Below the pieces are notes generated by a model. That model searched no databases and was not told the origin of the DNA. It worked only from the letters and a program-made list of their open reading frames with translations. 64,000 nt of DNA from Mactromeris polynyma (Eukaryota; Mollusca; Bivalvia; Venerida; Mactridae): NCBI GenBank assembly GCA_032209605.1, contig JASFXZ010000099.1, positions 1 through 64,000 on the forward strand. Reading direction: 5' to 3'. This document shows, in pieces, positions 62,140 to 64,000 of the stretch. Both the position numbers and the translations under genes were made by a program. Numbering within the stretch: position 1 is the first letter of the stretch; the number at the start of each line of letters is the position of its first letter.

Positions 62140-62600
62140 TTTCGGCGCAGCCTTACTAACATGGTTTTGTTATTTGCATATTCAGTGTTTTGTAAACCAA
62201 TCAAATCTTACGTTAACCACCAAGGCAATTTCGCGCAATTTCTCTTCAATTTAAAAATATGTGTTACCTTGAAGCAGATTGGTTAACATTTTGTATAGTT
62301 TCAAGATTTATCCAGTAGGTAGTGTTGTTATTCGACCATAACCACGGGGATTTGTCTGGTGTTGGAATTAAAAAGACTTTCTTGGTTTTATGTACCAGTC
62401 GCGAACATTTATATTGTTTTAGTTCAGTTATAGATTCGGTGCAACAATCGTACATCAACATTGAATATCGACCTATATTGAATACAGAGCTAGGACTGCT
62501 ATATTTAGCACTGACATCAACATTTGAACGGGTCCGCGGCGAATACATATCTGGAGTCGAATAACAAGCCAGCTCGTGCATCGTTATTCGAGTTTTCGTA
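62140..62600 (+). repeat. Repeat family Q, copy 2, followed by a diverged unit of the 46.8-kb array
   Basis: 62,140-62,420 repeats 52,650-52,940. At 62,505-62,600 ACTGACATCAACATTTGAAC, CCGCGGCGAATACATATCTG and CTCGTGCATCGTTAT match the 130-bp units of 46,764-47,103. 62,440-62,470 matches 47,105-47,145 in inverted orientation. Confidence 0.8.
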
Positions 62601-63039
62601 CATTTTGTATTTCAATTCAGAACTCGCGGCGAATATTCAGTTTCATTTCCAGTGAATAAATGTAAAATATCATATGTCCCCCACCTCTGTGTGAAGAGAG
62701 GAAGTTGTATTCGGAAGAACAGGTTAGTACTGGTCATAGGAGATTGTCTCGAGTTATTTCCCTTCTTATCCCATCTAGTGTTCTTTCCCTTTGCCGTTTG
62801 GTTATTTCGCATTCTGATGTAAATAATTTAGTTACAGATAGCATGGTCAGTATAAGTCTGCTTGTTTCTTCGTACTGTACGGTGTGTATTTTATTGTTAT
62901 TCTATACGTAATGGTTAAATGTTTTTAATGATTAGTTAATGCCTACTTAGTCAAATATAATGGAAATAAATGACCATGTAGCGGTTTTAAGTGTTAGGTT
63001 AGCTAGCTGTTAAATCGATTTAAACCCCAAATAATTTTA

Positions 63040-63870
63040 CTGACAGTTCCATAGCTGTAAATCGCTGTATGGTTATTATTTCTATTTATGTTTAGATGTA
63101 TGTTCAGCCTCTTCTTTCCCCGTGTGCAGTTAATTTACTTGATATAAAACTCCAATCTCCTAGGCAGTGATCTCCTCTTACATATATCGGAGATCTCTAT
63201 TTTGACGAACTTTATCTTTTCATTTGTTTACTTTTAATTCGAAATTTTCATATTATGGTAGTTTGATATCAACTAGAAAATGCTATATAAGACGTTTAAT
63301 TGTTGAAAAGGTAAAAACTAGTGACAAAATGAAAATTAACGCTTACCTGTTTTATACCGCGCCGGTTTGTTTCTAAACAAAAATATGACAGAGTGTTAAC
63401 AACATGTGCTATCTGGCGAAGATGTAGAAGCCAATCTCCTCCAGTGATGTGGGATACGGATAAAGCCTCATATATGTCTTGTACTTTCTGTTTTGGCATA
63501 TCCGCCACGTGATCTGACTATGGTCACAAGTTGTGATGGCAGTGGTTACTGTAGCGTAGCGTAATTGAGTAATCGGTGCGTGGAGTTTGATCATATTCAT
63601 GTTATGTTATCCCACTTTCGGCCTATTATTGCTGACTTTCTTGATTCCGTGATCTATTCCATCCATTAAACTTCACCCCTTGTTGTCGCGCTAAATTCCT
63701 CTTAGTTCTTGTTATGGTCGGCCAGAACATTCCTTTCACCCATACTCCCATACATGTTTACCCTTACACCTACACAGTGCCTAATGTTTTGTAGACTGTT
63801 GTTTTTCCAGGTGGGTCAGTGTGGGGAGGCATTATCTTATGTATGTGACTTCCCTGTAATAACTTAATCC
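63040..63870 (+). repeat. Repeat family P, copy 3, diverged and split
   Basis: The first part (63,050-63,150; GTAAATCGCTGTATGGTTAT) and second part (63,600-63,870; TTCGGCCTATTATTGCTGAC, GTGGGGAGGCATTATCTTAT) match consecutive parts of 39,060-39,440. About 440 bases between them (63,160-63,600) are absent from the other copies. Confidence 0.65.
63347..63499 (-). CDS. Possible first coding exon, weakly death-domain-like
   Basis: The minus strand begins with GTGGCGGAT (63,508) and ATG at 63,499, then 51 codons (MPKQKVQDIYEALSVSHITG, GDWLLHLRQIAHVVNTLSYF, CLETNRRGIKQ) to a strong donor ACAG|GTAAGC at 63,347/63,346. 'IYEAL......GGDW..L......V..LSYF' faintly resembles the start of UNC5-type death domains. 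It is preceded by CACGTG and GCCATCACAA, as in the module at 21.1 kb. The expected start is GTG here, so ATG 63,499 is chosen. It may be a gene or a captured fragment. Confidence 0.35.
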
Positions 63871-64000
63871 CCTTTTTGTTAAGGACATAGACCAAGCAGA
63901 CAATAAACATAATGTGTGTATGTCAAAGTGAAACCTGTATTCATAAAACAGACATTACCCGAATAAATCCATTCACAGGAACCTGTGTCAGTCAACACAA

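Overview
The window is eukaryotic, AT-rich, intron-rich DNA full of transposon relics and minisatellites. Gene content (a gigasin-6-like secreted beta-lactamase-fold protein and a fucolectin-domain plus EGF-repeat protein), LINE and SINE load and minisatellite abundance fit a bivalve mollusc. The species is not identifiable by reading alone. There are no bacterial-style operons and no CRISPR array.

Region 1 (1-18,930, minus strand) holds one split gene. Six exons on the minus strand (18,872-18,571; 11,572-11,390; 6,003-5,740; 1,446-1,305; 919-805; 304 to the window edge) join with matching intron phases into one open frame of at least 436 codons. It has a signal peptide and all three active-site motifs of the serine beta-lactamase/PBP fold (SLGK, YNN, HSG). 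Two of its introns are mostly minisatellite: about 88 units of 45 bp in intron 3 and about 89 units of 37 bp in intron 2. Intron 1 carries a tRNA-derived SINE and a decayed DDE_Tnp_4/SWIM-zinc-finger DNA transposon on the opposite strand.

Region 2 (19-28.9 kb) is repeat debris: a retroelement reverse-transcriptase relic, a duplicated promoter/first-exon module, one copy of a repeat found again inverted at 56-57 kb, a LINE 3' relic, a possible orphan coding exon at 24.8 kb and a tandem SINE-like block.

Region 3 (29-38.2 kb) is a three-level nest. A CR1/Jockey-like LINE is interrupted by a 5'-truncated L1/Tx1-like LINE with a 9-bp-class target duplication and an A-rich tail. That LINE is in turn interrupted by a 2.4-kb insert with a 7-bp duplication.

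Region 4 (42.1-48.5 kb, plus strand) is a second split gene. Eight in-phase (all phase 1) exons encode the second half of one F5/8 fucolectin (FTP) domain, a complete FTP domain, then EGF-like cysteine-rich modules, the last two from an equal-length 180-nt exon duplication. A hAT-like non-autonomous transposon with an 8-bp duplication sits about 18 bp upstream of one exon. Both ends of the gene are unassigned.

Region 5 (49.8-64 kb) is again repeats: a LINE endonuclease relic, a PIF/Harbinger relic with long subterminal tandem arrays, dispersed repeats shared with 39, 46-47 and 62-63 kb, four further minisatellites, a fairly intact LINE open reading frame with a changed catalytic residue, and a possible first exon at 63.3-63.5 kb.
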